Shown here: in pieces, positions 61,222 to 64,000 of the stretch | Numbering within the stretch: the first letter of the stretch is position 1 | How the letters are laid out: each line of letters opens with the position of its first letter | Origin: an uncultured Muribaculaceae bacterium | GTDB taxonomy: Bacteria > Bacteroidota > Bacteroidia > Bacteroidales > Muribaculaceae | Direction of reading: 5' to 3' | Assembly: GCA_910579185.1 (NCBI GenBank) | Contig: CAJTTG010000001.1 | Location: 372,001 to 436,000, forward strand | DNA: 64,000 nt | Program-made: the position numbers and the translations under genes | The notes under the pieces: generated by a model | What the model was told of the DNA's origin: nothing | The model's input: the letters and a program-made list of their open reading frames with translations, nothing else | The model's database searches: none

Positions 61222-63546
61222 ATGAGGAAAATTCTACTTCTTTTATCATTTCTAACCCTTTTCTCGACGGCATACGCACAGGATCCTGTTGTGTCGATCA
61301 CAACCGTCAAGGCAAACCAAACCACAAACAGTGGTAATTATGCCAGCAATGGCAAATTGACAGATCCTACAAACTCCGTTCAGACTTGGAGTACATTTGG
61401 ATTTAACTTCAACTCCGGCACATGGGGTAATATCCGATTAGGGACAACCAATACAAACCTTTCACCCTATACCGCTACAATTACCACAGACTTTGCAATC
61501 TCAGCAAACGTCAACAAAGTGGAGATTGATGTAAAACGTATTACAGTTCTTGATGCTGCTAATAAGAACAATCTCACATCGCTGAAACTGCTTGTATCAG
61601 CAAATTCAGATATGTCGGAAGCTGCTGAATACAACATTGACTACTCAGCTCTTGGAGATGCAGCAAAAGCAGCCAATGCAACAACCACATTCAGCGTTGA
61701 TATTCCCCAACCGGAAGCCAACAAATATTATCAGATCGCATTCGGAGTGCCGACAGCCGGTAAAAATGGATGGCTGGCAGTTGAAGCGATTAAATATTAT
61801 GGACAGGCAGAGGCCGGAGCTGTCGAGATGCCGACCATTACCCTTGGCGAGAACAATATGGTGACGCTGACTCAAGCAGATGGCGCAGACATATATTACA
61901 CCACCAATGGTGACGTTCCGACAACATCATCGACAAAATACACCGCACCTTTTGCCATCAACGGAATCACCACTGTCAAGGCAATCGCCGCATTGAACGG
62001 CAAAGAGAGCGCAGTTAACAGCAAGCTGCTCACCCCTAACACCGTTGGTAACATCGCGGACTTCATCAGCATTGCCAACACCACCGCTGACACAAAGATC
62101 AACGCACCCCTCACCGCCATTTATCAGTGTGGCCGCAACCTGTATCTGACCGACGGAACTGATTTCATCCTTGCATACAACAACAATAACCTTGCCGATT
62201 TCACAGCACTCAACGCAGTGAACGGCGATGAGATCAGCTTCATCAACGGCGTTTTCAAACAACAGAATGGCCTTCCCGAAATCATCCCGTCGGCCGTTGG
62301 AGAGAAAACAAAAGGCAGCGCAATTGATCCGGAAGAACTCGCGATTGAAGAGATAGCTTCGGATATGCTCAATAAATTTGTGATGATCACCGACGTAAAC
62401 ATCACAGAACTCTCGAGCGCGAATAATTATAACGGCAATGATGGTACAGGCGACATTGTGATCTACAACACATTTGCAAGTGCAACATATTATCCCGAAG
62501 CCATAGAACAACCCGACGGCACTTACGGCAACACAATCCCGACCGGAGAAGGGTTCACGGTTGTAGGCTTCGTCAGCTGCTATGGCACAACCATCCAGAT
62601 CACCCCGATCAGCATCACCGGAGGTAAAGTGTTGGAGAAAGTTGAAGCACCTGTATTTACACCCGAGACCGGCAGCAAACTTGCCGTTGGCGACAAGATC
62701 ACCATCGAGACAGCCACAGAGGGCGCTACCATCTACTTCACTACCGACGACATTGAACTGACAGCAGAGAACGGCACCGAGTACACCGGCGAACTGACCT
62801 TCTCAGAGGCAGTCACCATCAAGGCTATCGCCGTGAAAGAAGGCATGCTTGACTCCGATCCTGTAACCGCCACCTATGAGCTTGCAATCGAAGGTGCACA
62901 TGACGCAACGTTTGACTTCACAGAAAACGGCAACGCTGCAGATCTGACCGACGCAACAATCGTAGCCGGAAACGGACAGACAGAGGACTCTCAGAACCTC
63001 TTGACAAACACAACATATCTTAACGGGCCGGTATTGCTGACCCTTGGCTCTACAAACACCAGCGTAACAAGTCAGCCCCGTTGGTGGGAGACATCATCAA
63101 TCAAAAAAGAGCTCAGAATCTACGCCAAAACCACTATCAAATTTGAGGCGGTACGTGACGGCTACAAACTATCATCAATCAAGTTTGAACAAGGTGATGC
63201 AGCTGCCACCAACTACGCCAAAGTCAATGTTACACCCAAAACAAATGTTGAAGGTGCAACCGGCACATGGGACACAAACACCAAGACATGGACAGCTCCC
63301 GAAAACGAAATCATCAACACTGTAGAGTTCACTCAGGACGCAACAGCACGTCTTGGCGGATTCTCCGTGATCTACGTTGAGGATAATGATGCAATGGCCG
63401 GAATTGAGGATATCAACGTTGACAACAGCAATGCACCGGTTGAATACTACAACCTGCAGGGCATCCGCGTTAATGGCGACAATCTCACCCCCGGCATCTA
63501 TATCCGCCGTCAGGGAACAGAGGTCAGCAAAATCCTCGTGAAATAA
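61222..63546 (+). CDS. Secreted multidomain protein with chitobiase C-terminal-like repeats and sorting-type C-terminus
   Basis: 774 residues from the ATG at 61222, giving a signal peptide (MRKILLLLSFLTLFSTAYAQ). In order: an N-terminal beta domain (about 22-200), a CHB_HEX_C-like domain (about 205-275; GADIYYTTNGDVPTTSS, TVKAIAA), an OB-like domain (about 280-470; LYLTDGTDFILAYNNNN), a second CHB_HEX_C-like domain (about 475-560; GATIYFTTDD, TIKAIAVKEG), another beta domain (about 565-720), and a C-terminal sorting-type domain (EYYNLQGIRV, TPGIYIRR). No catalytic motif seen. Probably a surface or exported adhesive or carbohydrate-binding protein. Confidence 0.8.
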   Translation: MRKILLLLSFLTLFSTAYAQDPVVSITTVKANQTTNSGNYASNGKLTDPTNSVQTWSTFGFNFNSGTWGNIRLGTTNTNLSPYTATITTDFAISANVNKVEIDVKRITVLDAANKNNLTSLKLLVSANSDMSEAAEYNIDYSALGDAAKAANATTTFSVDIPQPEANKYYQIAFGVPTAGKNGWLAVEAIKYYGQAEAGAVEMPTITLGENNMVTLTQADGADIYYTTNGDVPTTSSTKYTAPFAINGITTVKAIAALNGKESAVNSKLLTPNTVGNIADFISIANTTADTKINAPLTAIYQCGRNLYLTDGTDFILAYNNNNLADFTALNAVNGDEISFINGVFKQQNGLPEIIPSAVGEKTKGSAIDPEELAIEEIASDMLNKFVMITDVNITELSSANNYNGNDGTGDIVIYNTFASATYYPEAIEQPDGTYGNTIPTGEGFTVVGFVSCYGTTIQITPISITGGKVLEKVEAPVFTPETGSKLAVGDKITIETATEGATIYFTTDDIELTAENGTEYTGELTFSEAVTIKAIAVKEGMLDSDPVTATYELAIEGAHDATFDFTENGNAADLTDATIVAGNGQTEDSQNLLTNTTYLNGPVLLTLGSTNTSVTSQPRWWETSSIKKELRIYAKTTIKFEAVRDGYKLSSIKFEQGDAAATNYAKVNVTPKTNVEGATGTWDTNTKTWTAPENEIINTVEFTQDATARLGGFSVIYVEDNDAMAGIEDINVDNSNAPVEYYNLQGIRVNGDNLTPGIYIRRQGTEVSKILVK

Positions 63547-63571
63547 GAACTTCAATAACTTGATAACAGCA

Positions 63572-63604
63572 AAAGGAGCGGCCATCGGGTCGCTCCTTTC
63601 TTAT
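63572..63604. terminator. Terminator between convergent genes
   Basis: Stem AAAGGAGCG / CGCTCCTTT (63572-63580, 63591-63599), extended by inner pairs to a four-base loop and followed by a T-rich TTTCTTATTAG. On the minus strand the A run supplies T as well. Confidence 0.85.
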
Positions 63605-63623
63605 TAGTGTATGCAATAAAAAT

Positions 63624-64000
63624 TCAGTCCAACCGGATCTCCGCCTCGCACATTTCATCGTAGGCTTCCCAGCGAGGATCGTTCTCGCAATAGATCTCAA
63701 GCGGCAACAGAGGGAAATCAGCCAAAGCCTCATTGAGCTTTCGACCGAAAATATGGGTGCTCAAAGTGTAGAACACCCAATTGCGTTCATCATCGCCCGT
63801 GAAGATACCTGTAAGAACAGCTACGGGATCTTTCCTGAATGTCGCCTCCAAAGCGTCCTGCACCTTCTCCATCAAAGAAGATGTCTCGAAGTCGGGCATT
63901 CCGGTCTCATCGCCGGCATAACGCCAACTAACCTCAACGCGGATAGAAAAACGGGGATTTTCACGGAATTTTTTCACATCACGGCGTCCGGTCACCATGA
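63624..64000 (-). CDS. DUF695-like protein (5' end probably outside the window)
   Basis: At least 124 residues are visible from an ATG at 63998, but the frame stays open to the window edge, and the first visible residues (MVTGRRDVKKFRENPRFSIRVEVSW) look internal to the family. Family-like pieces: DPVAVLTGIFTGDDERNWVFYTLS, FGRKLNEALADFPLLPLEIY and ENDPRWEAYDEM, consistent with DUF695, a cytoplasmic family of unknown function. No signal peptide or catalytic motif is visible. Confidence 0.65.
   Translation of the reverse strand, partial: MVTGRRDVKKFRENPRFSIRVEVSWRYAGDETGMPDFETSSLMEKVQDALEATFRKDPVAVLTGIFTGDDERNWVFYTLSTHIFGRKLNEALADFPLLPLEIYCENDPRWEAYDEMCEAEIRLD

Noticed and set aside
1..64000. 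CRISPR arrays, tRNA or rRNA genes, insertion sequences, phage genes
   Set aside because: No direct-repeat arrays, no cloverleaf-like sequences with a GGTTCGA-type arm outside genes, no transposase or integrase motifs were found on reading through both strands.

Overview
The window is a chromosomal segment of a Gram-negative member of Bacteroidales, most likely a gut Muribaculaceae- or Bacteroides-like organism. The grounds are an LpxC-FabZ fusion, a FeoA-FeoB fusion, families largely confined to Bacteroidetes (DUF4924, DUF3127, DUF4421, the OMP_b-brl_3 type outer membrane barrel), and repeated promoters of the Bacteroidetes type: a -33 TTTG, then 20 bases, then a -7 TAnnTTTGY. Family placement is inference. 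No tRNA, rRNA, CRISPR array, insertion sequence or phage gene was seen, and no gene-free stretch exceeds about 250 bases. Coding is dense and looks vertically inherited.

Layout. 1-6.4 kb: the 3' part of a LysR regulator, thrA with a hairpin in its leader, DUF4924, and a lone outer membrane barrel. 6.5-13.2 kb: trigger factor; an operon of a secreted EEP phosphohydrolase, a deoxysugar mutarotase and a GH110 alpha-galactosidase; and facing it a bile-salt-hydrolase-like Ntn amidase with a DUF4421 protein. 13.4-20.6 kb: MlaE/MlaF, prfA-DUF4153-pyrF, pgk and a DUF3127 protein with an SSB-like tail. 20.7-25.4 kb: GH29 fucosidase, cutC and a secreted transglutaminase-like protein. 25.4-30.9 kb: the lpxD-lpxC/fabZ-lpxA lipid A operon, cvfB, and rsmG with a metallo-beta-lactamase-fold hydrolase. 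31-38.6 kb: glnS with a TPR protein, rpsP, and a three-gene alpha/beta hydrolase - membrane Mur ligase - D-Ala-D-Ala ligase operon. 38.7-43.4 kb: rmuC, an ECF sigma factor, and dCMP deaminase - CtpA protease - 5-formyl-THF cyclo-ligase. 43.5-54.6 kb: a small secreted protein resembling a sorting domain, pullulanase, FeoAB with a Fur-box-like palindrome, mutS2, an HdeD-like membrane protein, a Trp/Gly-rich secreted protein and an OmpP1/FadL porin. 54.6-64 kb: an Lrp regulator divergent from metY-metF-metH, a large secreted protein with chitobiase C-terminal-like repeats and a sorting-type C-terminus, and a partial DUF695-like gene.

How the genes fit together. Three themes stand out. The first is glycan and host-molecule use: GH110 with a mutarotase, GH29 fucosidase, pullulanase and a bile-acid-amidase-like enzyme suit life on mucin, blood-group glycans and starch. 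The second is envelope building: lipid A synthesis, Mla lipid transport, and an accessory-looking peptidoglycan precursor cassette. The third is methionine and one-carbon metabolism: thrA, metY/F/H under a likely Lrp regulator, and the 5-formyl-THF cyclo-ligase. The least ordinary items are the hydrolase-Mur-Ddl cassette, the OB-fold protein with a DDDIPF tail, the free-standing sorting-domain-like protein, and two well-formed palindromic operators, one upstream of feoAB and one upstream of lrp.
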